Under the pieces are notes generated by a model that saw nothing but the letters and a program-made list of their open reading frames with translations, made no database searches and was not told the DNA's origin. Shown here piece after piece: positions 15,547-24,418 of a stretch of DNA of 64,000 nt (its first letter is position 1; every line of letters begins with the position of its first letter). A program made the translations under genes and the position numbers. Location of the stretch: assembly GCA_004347685.1 (NCBI GenBank), contig SLTJ01000038.1, positions 1-64,000 on the forward strand. The letters run 5' to 3'. Source of the stretch: Clostridia bacterium (GTDB lineage Bacteria > Bacillota > DSM-521 > Neomoorellales > SLTJ01).

Positions 15547-16006
15547 ACAGTGGGCCTGAAAAGTCGGCATATTTCGTCACGCCGCCCCTTGTTTTTACCT
15601 TCTCTTAGCGTTCCACATACTTGTCCACAGCAAAAATGGAGCCGAATCCGGGTTAGTCACAGCTTTATCCACATTATCCACAGTCAGCGGGTTAGCTGGC
15701 GGGATATTATTCGACATGACCCCTATGCCAGAACCAGGCTCCTTCATCCTGTAGGTGTGGCCGTTGATGGTAAAGAGGATGAATCTGAAGGTGTTGCGCG
15801 GGCCTGGCTCATAGAAATAAGGGCCGGATTCTCGGTAAAGTTCAGAAGGAATTCCTCCATAAATGGTGAATCAACCCAACAAAGGAAAACAAGATTTCCG
15901 ACGGCGCTTTGTGCCAGATCCATCCGTAGTGCGTAAGGAAGGTCTTCTGCCGTGGGCGGAATGATGCTCTTGTCTATTGCTAAACACCATAATTGGGGAA
16001 AGGGTT
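15547..16006 (+). other. Intergenic region with DnaA boxes
   Basis: 460 bases without a convincing gene. The left third holds the DnaA-box cluster listed separately. On the minus strand a short frame (about 15940 to 15760) reads as fairly ordinary protein from an ATG (MDLAQSAVGNLVFL) but has no clear ribosome binding site or family. GGGGAAAGGG immediately before 16007 is the ribosome binding site of the sigma factor gene. Confidence 0.5.
15621..15682 (+). promoter_or_regulatory. Cluster of DnaA boxes
   Basis: Two perfect boxes TTATCCACA abut head to tail at 15665-15673 and 15674-15682. A near-consensus TTGTCCACA lies at 15621-15629 and a weaker TTAGTCACA in between. This could be a DnaA-controlled promoter region, a DnaA-titration site, or part of a former plasmid or element origin. 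No AT-rich unwinding region or initiator gene is visible beside it. Confidence 0.65.
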
Positions 16007-17422
16007 ATGTCGAAGGAAGAACTGGCGCTGGAACGGTGCTGCCGTCAGTTGGTATCGCTGGGCAAAAGGCAAGATGGCTACGTTACCTACCAGGTCGTAA
16101 TTGATATGTTCCGCGCCAGTGAATGCGATGTCTCCATGGAAGCCCTCGATTGGGTTTATGAGCGTCTGGTCGCTGAAGGGATAGAGCTCGTTGACCAATT
16201 GCCCGGCGGCGAGGCTACGAAAGGGGAGTGGCCAGAGGACCGGGAACCCCTCCCGGAGAGCCCGCGACAGCCGGAAGTGGTGCCCAGTAGGCGGCGCAAG
16301 AGGCTTGAGTACTACCCGATAGAAGAACTGGAGCAAACGGAACCAGCTTCGTGTCCCGAGGAAGCTATTGACAGGTTGTTACTTCTGGCGGAAACGCGGC
16401 CGCTCTTCGCTGAAGACCTCCTAACCCTTATTGAAGACTGTTGTCTATCGGCGCTCGAGACACGCCAGTTGTTTGATTATCTGGGCTCAAGGGGGATTGA
16501 TGTTCCGGCGGTAGACTTATCCCAGGTGTTCCGTAGTGCTGCCGGGGAAGGTGGCGAGATGGAAGAGGAGGGCGAGGACGAGCCGGATTTTTTCGCTGAT
16601 CTCGGGGTGCAGATGTTACTGCGGGATATTGGCCGGCTGAAGAAGCTAACGGCCAACGAGGAACAGTGGCTGGCCCGCCTGGCCGAAGAGGGTGATCGAG
16701 AGGCTGCGTCACACCTTATTGAGGCCAACCTGGGGCACGTTTTCAATTTGGCCACTAATTACGTCGGGATGGGTTTGGACCTCCTCGATCTCTTCCAAGA
16801 GGGGTGCGTCGGTCTGATGAAGGCGGTGGGCAGGTTTGACTGGAGGCCCGGATACCGGCTCAGCGCCTATTCTTCCTGGTGGATTTCCCAGGCGATCAGT
16901 CGGGCTATTAGCGACCACGGCCGGGTTGTTCGTTTGCCGGTTCATGTGTTAGAAACCCTCAGGCGGCTGCAAAACATAACCGACGATCTTTACCAGGTGC
17001 ACGGGAGAGAGCCAACAGCAAAAGAAATCGCTGGTGAAATGAATGTGCCTGAACGGCAGGTGCGCGAGCTACAGGCTATGTCCCGGCCGGTCGTGTCCTG
17101 GGAAGCCACGCTGGCAGAATGGGAAGAAGCGGGAACGTATCCGGGGTGGTTCCTGGAGGAATACGGAGCGTCGCCGGATGACGGCCTGTACTGGCCTTTG
17201 TTACGCGAAGCTGTGGCTGAGGTTATGGCCGGGTTGGAACCTAGACAGGAACAGGTCTTGCGGTTACGTTTTGGTTTCGACGGCCACGAGCCACAAACCC
17301 TGGACGAAATCGGACAGCATTTTGGTTTGACGCGCGAGCGTATACGTCAAATTGAAGCCAAGGCCCTCAAGAGGCTCACGCATCACAAGCACTCCAACAA
17401 GCTGCGCGATTTTCTGGTTTAG
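16007..17422 (+). CDS. Sigma-70 family RNA polymerase sigma factor with duplicated region 1.1-like module
   Basis: 471 residues from ATG 16007. Residues about 8-60 look like sigma region 1.1 (Y-V-T-Y-Q, then E-A-L-D-W-V-Y-E-R-L-x-x-E-G-I-E-L-V-D), and residues about 115-165 repeat the same helical pattern, ending S-R-G-I-D-V-P. Regions 1.2 and 2 follow (L-L-D-L-F-Q-E-G-C-V-G-L-M-K-A-V), with a 2.4 helix Y-S-S-W-W-I-S-Q-A-I-S-R-A-I close to that of primary sigma factors. Region 4 ends with T-L-D-E-I-G-x-x-F-G-L-T-R-E-R-I-R-Q-I-E. It should read promoters much like sigma-A. The BREX-like locus begins 27 bases downstream on the same strand. Confidence 0.9.
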   Translation: MSKEELALERCCRQLVSLGKRQDGYVTYQVVIDMFRASECDVSMEALDWVYERLVAEGIELVDQLPGGEATKGEWPEDREPLPESPRQPEVVPSRRRKRLEYYPIEELEQTEPASCPEEAIDRLLLLAETRPLFAEDLLTLIEDCCLSALETRQLFDYLGSRGIDVPAVDLSQVFRSAAGEGGEMEEEGEDEPDFFADLGVQMLLRDIGRLKKLTANEEQWLARLAEEGDREAASHLIEANLGHVFNLATNYVGMGLDLLDLFQEGCVGLMKAVGRFDWRPGYRLSAYSSWWISQAISRAISDHGRVVRLPVHVLETLRRLQNITDDLYQVHGREPTAKEIAGEMNVPERQVRELQAMSRPVVSWEATLAEWEEAGTYPGWFLEEYGASPDDGLYWPLLREAVAEVMAGLEPRQEQVLRLRFGFDGHEPQTLDEIGQHFGLTRERIRQIEAKALKRLTHHKHSNKLRDFLV

Positions 17423-17449
17423 TAGCCGTAAAAGGAAGCATGGTCTCCC

Positions 17450-18763
17450 ATGTATGAGATTCGATGGGACAATGATACAGGCGGCGTCTTGCTGGCCGAT
17501 ACCAGGGAGACCGGGGTCGGGAGCGAGATCCGGCCCGTGTTTTTTGAGGAACTTGACCTGTTAGGCTTTAACCGGCACTGGAATTATCCCCGCGTGGAAG
17601 AACCTTTGTTATGGGCCATTGGCGGCCGGAAGTATTATTACCGGGGTGAACTGGTGGCGGAGGCCGAGGGCGGGGGTTTGTTCTCCCGGCCTGAACTCAA
17701 GATTCACCGGCCAGGATTGGCCCTGGACCCGGTCAAGGTCGAGGCCATGGTGGCCAAGAACGGGCCTCTCCTCCAGGGGCTGGTGCAGAGGTCGCTCAGG
17801 TTTATCTACCAAACTTGCACGCGGCAGCGGAAAAGGGTGGATATCGTAGCCGTAGCTTTCTCCGGTGGTAAGGATTCCCTGGTAACTTTGGACTTGGTGC
17901 AGCGGGTCCTGGAGCCGGACCAATTTGCCGTCGTTTTTGGCGACACCGGCATGGAAGTCCGTGATACGTACCTGGCCGTGGAGGCAGCCAGAGAACGGTG
18001 GCCCCACCTGACCTTCCGCACGGCCAGGAGCGTGAAGGATGCCAGGACGAGCTGGCGGGAGATGGGCCCCCCAGCCGTATTCACCGCTGGTGCTGCTCCG
18101 TGCACAAATCGGTGCCCACCCTGCTGCTCTTGCGCCAGTTGGCCGGCAAGGCGTCGGCGAAGGTCCTGATCTTCGACGGCGTGCGCCATGAAGAAAGCGC
18201 CGGCCGGGCGGCCTATACGGCCCTCACCCCGGGAGGCAAACACAAGACGCAGACCAACGCCAGCCCCATTATTGCCTGGAACGCCGGCGAGGTCTTTTTA
18301 TATCTCTTTGGCCGGCGCCTCTTGTTGAACCGGGCCTACCCTCGAGCAGGTAAAGGGCGGCCGGGTTATCTTTACCCTGCGCCAGCCGGCCGAAGACTGG
18401 CAGGAATGGGCTAAAACCCTGGGCCGCCTGTCACGGACCGGCCCCGGCCAGGGCTACATCGAACGGGGCGGCGCGGTGTACCCTTATGTCATAAGGTGTA
18501 ACGACCACAGCGTCATGGTGGAGGTAGACGGTCTGGCTCACGCCGACCGCTATGTTCTCAAGGCCTTTCGCGCCGTGGCCCTCAAGAGCGCCTATTGCTG
18601 CCACTGCCAGGCCTGCCAGGTAGAGTGCCCCACCGGGGCTTTAGTTACCCATGAGCAGGTACGGGTCGGTGACGACTGCTTGGCCTGCGGCCTGTGCCTC
18701 GACCTGCACGGGGAAGCCTATCTCACCGCCAAATCCCTAGCAACAAGCGAGGGAGGCTTGGGT
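17450..18763 (+). pseudogene. brxP: BrxP-like PAPS-reductase-family protein, frameshifted
   Basis: Three frames must be joined. Frame one (17450 to about 18070) has the ATP-pyrophosphatase PP-loop SGGKDS at residues 138-143. It breaks at a run of six C (18067-18072), after which frame two carries the expected R-W-C-C-S-V-H-K-S motif. Near 18350 a second break, apparently with a deletion, leads to frame three, with V-K-G-G-R-V-I-F and two ferredoxin-like cysteine clusters (C-C-H-C-x2-C-x3-C-P and C-L-A-C-G-L-C). Family members activate or reduce sulfur compounds; in BREX type 4, BrxP takes the place of the PglX methylase. Frame three has no stop before the DUF4007 gene. Identity as BrxP rests on neighbourhood. 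Confidence 0.75.
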
Positions 18764-19552
18764 ATGAACAGTGCAGAAAAACAAAGCTTGCCATCGTACC
18801 AGACTTTCGGCTTACAAGAAGGCTGGCTGGCGGAGTTCTTCCGGTCCCCGCAGGACTGGGTTAGCCGCAACAGCCTGGGTAACCGGCAGTTTGACGCCAT
18901 GCTCCTGTGGCTCAAACATGCCGAACTAGTAACGAGTGGCAGTAGCAAGAGATCGCTGGCGGTTACCGCCCTGGGGGAAAGGCTGGCCAAAAGGGGAGCC
19001 GGCGATGTGGTGACCTGGGCCGTCATCTGGGCCAACCTGGCCCGCAACTCGACGCCGGTGCAGTGGTATCTGACTGCCGTTCCCTGGGGGGCGGTCATGA
19101 CCAAAGCCGAGTGGGTGGCCAAAATGGGTGAAACCCATTCCCAGAGTGAGACTACCAGGCGGAACGCCATGACAGCGCTTTTTGGTTTACTTACGAAGAC
19201 GCCTTTGGGCCACGGGTTGGGGCTGGGCGAAGAAGTTGAGCCTGGCAAGCGCACCGGCGGCGCCCTGTACAAAAGGGGCTGGCACGACCCCGAGCCGGTG
19301 GCCATCCTCTACGCCCTCTACCGGTACGCGGAAAGAACAGGGAGGTACGAGCTGACCGTGCGCGAGTTGTACGAGGGCGCTGACGAGGGGCCATACACGT
19401 TGTTTGGCGTCCGCCGGGAGACGCTGGAGGGTATCCTCAGGGGCCTGTCCGCCCGGGGCGACGGCCTCATCCGCGTTAACATCGTGCTGGACCTGGACAA
19501 CATTTTCCTGGACCATACCTGCAAGGCGGTTGAGGTGCTCGATCTTGCTTGA
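18764..19552 (+). CDS. DUF4007 family protein, copy 1
   Basis: 262 residues from ATG 18764 with GGGAGG 8 bases upstream. The frame is open into the Fe-S tail of the brxP pseudogene, so an in-frame fusion would also be read if that region were translated. The DUF4007 N-terminus is recognisable: T-F-G-L-Q-E-G-W-L, then N-S-L-G-N-R-Q-F-D-A-M-x-x-W-L-K. DUF4007 genes are found beside PAPS-reductase genes in DNA-modification and defence loci, and their biochemical role is unknown. The stop overlaps the start of a second copy. Confidence 0.75.
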   Translation: MNSAEKQSLPSYQTFGLQEGWLAEFFRSPQDWVSRNSLGNRQFDAMLLWLKHAELVTSGSSKRSLAVTALGERLAKRGAGDVVTWAVIWANLARNSTPVQWYLTAVPWGAVMTKAEWVAKMGETHSQSETTRRNAMTALFGLLTKTPLGHGLGLGEEVEPGKRTGGALYKRGWHDPEPVAILYALYRYAERTGRYELTVRELYEGADEGPYTLFGVRRETLEGILRGLSARGDGLIRVNIVLDLDNIFLDHTCKAVEVLDLA

Positions 19553-20288
19553 TTGGGGTTACGAGAGAGGCTGGTCTCGGCACCAACGTTTTGGTCTGCG
19601 GCAGGAGTGGCTGGACCTTTACCTGTCCGACCGCCGGGGTTGGCGCCACCGCTCAATCCTGGGTAACCGGCAGATAGACTCCTTGGCCGCGTGGCTGAAA
19701 ACAGCCGGCATCGAGGACGGCAGCGCCCACCTAACCCCCCTGGGGGAACAGTTCGCCGCGCGGGGGACCGCCTGCCGTCCCCTGTGGGAGTTACTTTGGG
19801 TCAATGTGGTGTTCGCCTTTCCCACCGCTTGCTGGTACGCGCACCTGGGACCGGGCGCGTGGACTACTACCGAACTGAAGGCGCTGCTGCGGCAGGCGGT
19901 GCCCCGCCTGGCAGAGTGGACGGCGGCCAATGCCATCATGGAGTTGGCTGGGCTGCTGGAGCGGACCCCCATTGGTAACGAATTGGGCCAGGGGCAGGTG
20001 AGCGGGGAGAGACCGCGCCGCCTCGTCCGCCGCGGTGGGCAGCCTGGTGACGCCGCCCTAATCCACGCCTTGGGGCGACTTTACCTGCAGCAGGGCCGGA
20101 CCAGGCTCCCCTGGGCCGCCGATTTTACCTGGCCCTGGGTGGTTTTCGGCTGCAGCCGGCAATTTGTTTTGGAACGCCTGACCGTCCTGGACCAGGATTA
20201 CTTTGAGCTTGACGAGCACGGCGTGACGATATGCCTGGCAGATAAGGGGTGGTGGCAGTGTGGCGCTACGGTGATTTCCTGGCTGTAA
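19545..20288 (+). CDS. DUF4007 family protein, copy 2
   Basis: 247 residues from TTG 19545, overlapping the previous stop by 8 bases, with GAGGTG upstream. It is a diverged paralogue of the preceding gene: H-Q-R-F-G-L-R-Q-E-W-L and R-S-I-L-G-N-R-Q-I-D-S-L-A-A-W-L-K align with the first copy, and both end in a winged-helix-like region. The two overlapping paralogues suggest a heterodimer. Its 3' end overlaps the ATPase start, so all three are translationally coupled. Confidence 0.7.
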   Translation: MLDWGYERGWSRHQRFGLRQEWLDLYLSDRRGWRHRSILGNRQIDSLAAWLKTAGIEDGSAHLTPLGEQFAARGTACRPLWELLWVNVVFAFPTACWYAHLGPGAWTTTELKALLRQAVPRLAEWTAANAIMELAGLLERTPIGNELGQGQVSGERPRRLVRRGGQPGDAALIHALGRLYLQQGRTRLPWAADFTWPWVVFGCSRQFVLERLTVLDQDYFELDEHGVTICLADKGWWQCGATVISWL

Positions 20289-22885
20289 GCGAAGACTTTA
20301 TCCCGGTATTCTCCGAGGAGGTGGACAAAAACCACCAGGGTAACTGGAAGTTCTATATTCCCCATGCCCAGATGCGGAACCTGCTGGAGAAACTCATCGC
20401 CGCCCTGGAGCGGGCGCATGGCGGTGACAAGCGTTCCCTCTGGCTTACCGGGGCCTACGGGACGGGTAAAACCTACGCCTCCTTCGTCGTCAAGCACTTG
20501 CTGGAAGACGATCTGGAGGCGATCGAGGACTATTTTCAAAAGCACCAGATCCTGACGCCTTTATGGCCACGGTTCAAGGCGCTGCGCCAGAACAACCGCT
20601 GCCTGGTGATATACCGTTCGGCGTCGGGATATATCACCTCGAATCGCCGCCTGATGATGGAAGTGCAACAGGCGATCAAGGACCAGTTACAGTCCCGTGG
20701 TTACTCCAATGCTTTTAGCGAAAGCCTCATGGACCAACTGGTGAACAAGCTGAGTGACCCGAGCGGCATCTTCAACTGGGAGGCGGCCTTCACCAAGTAC
20801 CGTGGCCGTTTCCGGACCGCGGCTGCGGCCGAAGAAGTGATTGAGCGCCTGCGCGCCGGCGATGTAAGGCTGGGAGAGCAGGTGGCGGCCGTGCTGGAGG
20901 AAGAAGGCCTGACTTTGGTTGATTCCCCGGCGGCCGTCAAGGCCTGGATCAAGGAAGTCATCGCCGCCAATGACCTACAGGGCATCGTCTTCATCTGGGA
21001 CGAGTTTACGGAGTTCTTCGCTAACAACGTGCCGGTGACGCCGCTACAGGAACTGGCCCAGGCTACGGCCGACATGCCCTTCTATCTCTTCCTCGTCACC
21101 CACCGCGCCCTAAATCAGTTCACGCGCATTGACGAGGACACGCGGAAAAAACTCCTCGACCGGTTCCACAACTGCCAGTTGGAAATGACGCCGGTCACGG
21201 CTTACAAACTTATCGCCAATGTGATTGAGGCCCAGCCTGACCGGCGGAGCGAATGGGAGGCGAAGCTGGATTCCCTCTGGAGTAAAGTGGACGTGGCTGT
21301 GTTCCACATCAATGTCCTGGGCGAGCGGGTTAACAAAGACGACCTCAAGCGCATGGCACCCATCCACCCATTCACCGCCTATCTCCTGGCCACCATTTCG
21401 TCCCTCTACAGCTCGAGCCAGCGCACCCTTTTCCAATTTCTAAAAACCGAGGCCCCGGGATCCTTCCAGTGGTTTATTGCCAACTATCCGCAGGACAACT
21501 GGTACTGGCTGACGCCCGAATACCTGTGGCAGTATTTCTTTGAGGACGTTAAGATTGAAAGCATCGAAGCCATAAGCGACCTCCTGAGTCATTATCGTTC
21601 TGCCAGGGACAGCCTGAGCGAGGAAGAATTGCGGGTATTCCGCGTCATGCTGCTGCTCATCGCCTTATGGCGGCAAACGCAGGGTGCCCACGATTTGCTT
21701 AAACCGAGCCTGTCGGTCCTCAAGCGCATGTTTGTTGGCACCGAGCTTTATCAACGGGTGGGGGAAGTGGCCGACGGCCTGTGCGCCCGTGGTGTCATGC
21801 TTGCCGTGCCTGCGGGCAATGACTGCGAGTATATCATACCTACCAACACCATTGACCAGGCCAAGCTGGAGGAATGTCGGCGGCGGGCCGAAACCACCCT
21901 TACCTTGGAAAAAATGATCAGGGCCGGAAGCCACGAGGCTGGATTCGCCTCTGAACTTAAAGGACTGCTGTCCTTGTTGGGAGCAGCCAAGCTGCGCCAC
22001 CCGGTCGAGATCATTTCCGCCCGGGAACTGAAGCTGCGGCGCGAGCGCGTCCTCCAGGGCGTGGAAAGGCCCTACGAGGTGGGGGTAATTTTAGTCGCCC
22101 AGGAAGACGAACATTTCCGAAGAGCGCTGGCGGAACTTATCGAGCAGGTGATGAAGGGGTTTAAGCTGTCGGAGAACTACACGATCCGGAAAATGTCGGC
22201 GCAGGGGGAGCGCTTCTGCCAGATGGCGCGCGACGTTTTTCGCCTTACCCCGGAGCAGGCGGCCTACCCCGAAGAGGCGCGGAAAAATATGCGCAAGACG
22301 TTTATGGAAATGGGTTATCCTTTATGGGCCCTTGTCTATTATGTCCAGGGCACGTCCGGTCCGAGTCCGGTACGTGATATGGCGCGGGCCGCCGAAGCGC
22401 TCGGCGAGATTTTGGCTTACGCTCAGGATGAACTCGGAGATCGGGAGATGGAAGCGGTTGTCGAGGCCGTTAAGCCGGTGCGCCATGAGCTCTCTCGGCT
22501 GCTGAGCAGGGATAGGACGCAGGAAGGCATAAAGAAGTTCTGGGAGGTTCATGCCCCCCGGCTGACCTCGCTCATGGCGGCCCTGCGTCTTGATGTTTTC
22601 CAGGTAATGAGCCGGCTGCGGGCCCTTCTTAACAGAGGAGCGGGTGAAGGAGAAGCTACCCGAAGTCGTCCGCGACCTCGACCTGGTGGATGCCCTGAAT
22701 ACCCTGTGCGGGGTAAAGAAACAGGACCTGAACGAGCTGCGGAGCTATTTTTCACTGGTTCGGCATCGCCGGAGCGCTGGAGCGAGGAAAGGGGTACCCC
22801 CATCCAGCGGGTGCTGGAGGGCCACGCCCACCATAATTTCTCGTTCGCTATGACAATATACACCGGTTGCCTGAGACGGACATAG
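20258..22885 (+). CDS. brxC: BrxC-like P-loop ATPase of BREX type, C-terminal end frameshifted
   Basis: 875 residues from GTG 20258 (AAGGGG 8 bases upstream; GTG 20249 is an alternative). Walker A L-T-G-A-Y-G-T-G-K-T lies near residue 65-75 and Walker B G-I-V-F-I-W-D-E-F-T-E-F-F near residue 250, the pattern of the large BrxC/PglY ATPases, which are usually around 1200 residues. The frame is clean to about 22620. Beyond that the natural continuation moves to another frame (V-K-E-K-L-P-E-V-V-R-D-L), returns near 22750, and shifts again. The last 90 residues of this frame are therefore partly out of frame. Probably non-functional or truncated in vivo. Confidence 0.75.
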   Translation: MWRYGDFLAVSEDFIPVFSEEVDKNHQGNWKFYIPHAQMRNLLEKLIAALERAHGGDKRSLWLTGAYGTGKTYASFVVKHLLEDDLEAIEDYFQKHQILTPLWPRFKALRQNNRCLVIYRSASGYITSNRRLMMEVQQAIKDQLQSRGYSNAFSESLMDQLVNKLSDPSGIFNWEAAFTKYRGRFRTAAAAEEVIERLRAGDVRLGEQVAAVLEEEGLTLVDSPAAVKAWIKEVIAANDLQGIVFIWDEFTEFFANNVPVTPLQELAQATADMPFYLFLVTHRALNQFTRIDEDTRKKLLDRFHNCQLEMTPVTAYKLIANVIEAQPDRRSEWEAKLDSLWSKVDVAVFHINVLGERVNKDDLKRMAPIHPFTAYLLATISSLYSSSQRTLFQFLKTEAPGSFQWFIANYPQDNWYWLTPEYLWQYFFEDVKIESIEAISDLLSHYRSARDSLSEEELRVFRVMLLLIALWRQTQGAHDLLKPSLSVLKRMFVGTELYQRVGEVADGLCARGVMLAVPAGNDCEYIIPTNTIDQAKLEECRRRAETTLTLEKMIRAGSHEAGFASELKGLLSLLGAAKLRHPVEIISARELKLRRERVLQGVERPYEVGVILVAQEDEHFRRALAELIEQVMKGFKLSENYTIRKMSAQGERFCQMARDVFRLTPEQAAYPEEARKNMRKTFMEMGYPLWALVYYVQGTSGPSPVRDMARAAEALGEILAYAQDELGDREMEAVVEAVKPVRHELSRLLSRDRTQEGIKKFWEVHAPRLTSLMAALRLDVFQVMSRLRALLNRGAGEGEATRSRPRPRPGGCPEYPVRGKETGPERAAELFFTGSASPERWSEERGTPIQRVLEGHAHHNFSFAMTIYTGCLRRT

Positions 22886-23060
22886 ACGAGATGATGGGCT
22901 ACCTCACAGAGCGCGGCCGAGCTGGCCCTCCTGCAGAATCACCAGTATGTCCTGGACGGGTTTATCCAGGCGGCCGCTGGCGATTACGCCGACCTGGTGC
23001 GCCAGGTAGGAATGGCCGGTGAACTTCAGGCCTATATTCATCGAGCGCTTAACGGCGATG
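22622..23060 (+). pseudogene. Decayed C-terminal part of the BrxC-like gene
   Basis: Pieces of one protein appear in changing frames: V-K-E-K-L-P-E-V-V-R-D-L-D-L (from 22644), Y-D-N-I-H-R-L-P-E-T-D-I-D-E (about 22850-22890), then L-Q-N-H-Q-Y-V-L-D-G-F-I-Q-A-A and V-R-Q-V-G-M-A-G-E-L-Q (about 22929-23040). At least three frame changes occur in about 400 bases. A deletion junction with brxL follows. Confidence 0.6.
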
Positions 23061-23540
23061 TCTACCACTGGCAACATCCCCGAGGAAAAGATGCGCGAAG
23101 ACGCCGATATGTTCACCGAGCTACCCTACGCTTTTCAGGAATCAGCCCTTATTGACCGCTTTCACGGATTCATCAGGGGATGGGATATCCCGCGGATGCG
23201 GGAAAACATGAAGGCTGAGGGGTGGGCCCTCAACGTGGAGTACTTCTCGGAAGTTATGCATTCCTTGAGGAGCGAGATTATTTACCCGGCTCTCGTGGAT
23301 GCCCTCCTAGAGATCCCCAGGTCTGGCGATACCCGCGACACCACAGCCATCAAACGTATCTGCTCCGGGTTGGTGAAATTGATCTTCCCGCACGTCAGGC
23401 AGATGGAGGATCTCGACAAAGAGGAGTTTCGGACGTACTGCCTGGAGCCTGCGCTACAGATGCGCGGTCTTATCAGGCGCCAACTCCACCTGATGGATAG
23501 AGAGTACAGCGACACCGTACCAGATATTCAAATACAGTAG
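23019..23540 (+). pseudogene. brxL: BrxL (Lon-related BREX protein), C-terminal remnant
   Basis: 173 residues remain from a GTG at 23019. The sequence is the conserved end of BrxL: E-L-P-Y-x-F-Q-E-S-A-L-I-D-R-F-H-G-F-I-R-G-W-D-I-P-R, then L-N-V-E-Y-F-S-E-V-M-H-S-L-R and a run-on C-terminal helix region. The N-terminal half, with the AAA+ Walker motifs, is missing. Full BrxL is a ring-forming DNA-binding ATPase and is usually the last gene of BREX types 1 and 4. The lost sequence would also have included pglZ, so one deletion explains both. Confidence 0.8.
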
Positions 23541-23671
23541 AAGCCCATGCTGCTCATACTTATAGGGTATCCCCTGTCCGTTTGGAGCATAAATTTTCCT
23601 GAGCGACTGTAGGGGCGATAACCAGTTCGGCATCGAGATATCCAAGGTCTTTATAAAGGCGGGTACCTGCT

Positions 23672-23872
23672 GTGCGGATCAAACCATGTTATAACTGTGA
23701 CCGGCCGGTCGTAAAGGATGTCATGGCTCTCAACAAGAAACTTCTTGGCCGGTCCACCAAGCGGTTCTTATGCCTGACTTGCCTGGCAGAGTATCTTGAT
23801 TGTACCGAGGATGACCTTTCGAGAAAGATCGAGGAATTTAGGGAACAAGGGTGTGCACTTTTTGCCTTATAG
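23672..23872 (+). CDS. Small zinc-ribbon-like hypothetical protein
   Basis: 66 residues from a GTG. Two CxxC pairs (C-Y-N-C near residue 6 and C-L-T-C near residue 34) are spaced like a zinc ribbon, followed by a helix (D-L-S-R-K-I-E-E-F-R). Family not recognised. It lies after the BREX-like remnants and upstream of the cold shock gene, with no obvious operon partner. Confidence 0.5.
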   Translation: MRIKPCYNCDRPVVKDVMALNKKLLGRSTKRFLCLTCLAEYLDCTEDDLSRKIEEFREQGCALFAL

Positions 23873-24333
23873 CAGTTAATTTACTTTTTGGGTGGGGAGA
23901 AATAGAGCAATTAGGAGACCTGGAGCGGCTGTGGCTGGTTTTCAGGCTGAGGCCCGTACGCGATCTCGGGGAGCAAGCGGGGCAATTGCAGTGCTCGCTG
24001 GCGCCCGGCGAGGTCGAGCATCCGGCGCGAGAATTCGAGGTTGACGTTGAGCAAGAAAATTTGACCTTTCGCTACGGCCTTCGCTAACTTCTCTGGTTCT
24101 CCTTCGCTTCTGCTCCACTTATCCATAGTACAAGTAGTCCTGACCAATAGCCATACTTAATTCAGCGAACTGCCCGTGCACTTCAAGAAGATCAGATATG
24201 TTGGGTGCTAACCGGTGCAAAGATCTCCCTGGCCTGTACCGCCAACCCTGGCAGCAGGGTGGACCCTTCCGCTTTAACCCGCTGCTGGAGGATAAATCTT
24301 CCTTTCTGGCAATGTATAGTCGGCGCAAACTTC
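23873..24333. other. Gap with a possible small minus-strand gene
   Basis: On the minus strand, ATG 24126 to a stop at 23911 gives 71 residues (M-D-K-W-S..., then N-L-E-F-S-R-R-M-L-D-L-A-G-R-Q-R, ending Pro/Gln-rich). It has normal codon use but a weak ribosome binding site, and I do not recognise it. Nothing else convincing is visible before the csp promoter. Confidence 0.35.
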
Positions 24334-24362
24334 TTGACACGGGGCTGGCTATGTGCTAGACT
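24334..24362 (+). promoter_or_regulatory. Promoter of the cold shock gene
   Basis: TTGACA at 24334-24339, a 17-base spacer, and TAGACT at 24357-24362 preceded by TGC (extended -10). It leaves a leader of about 50 bases before the start. Confidence 0.8.
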
Positions 24363-24418
24363 GGAATTGCTTGTGGGGTTTCCCTGCAGGGATTTTATTT
24401 TTAGGAGGAATGTTTTTA

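Noticed and set aside
15550-15936. 128-codon plus-strand frame over the DnaA boxes
   Set aside because: Basic, low-complexity composition, crosses the DnaA-box cluster, no family and weak start.
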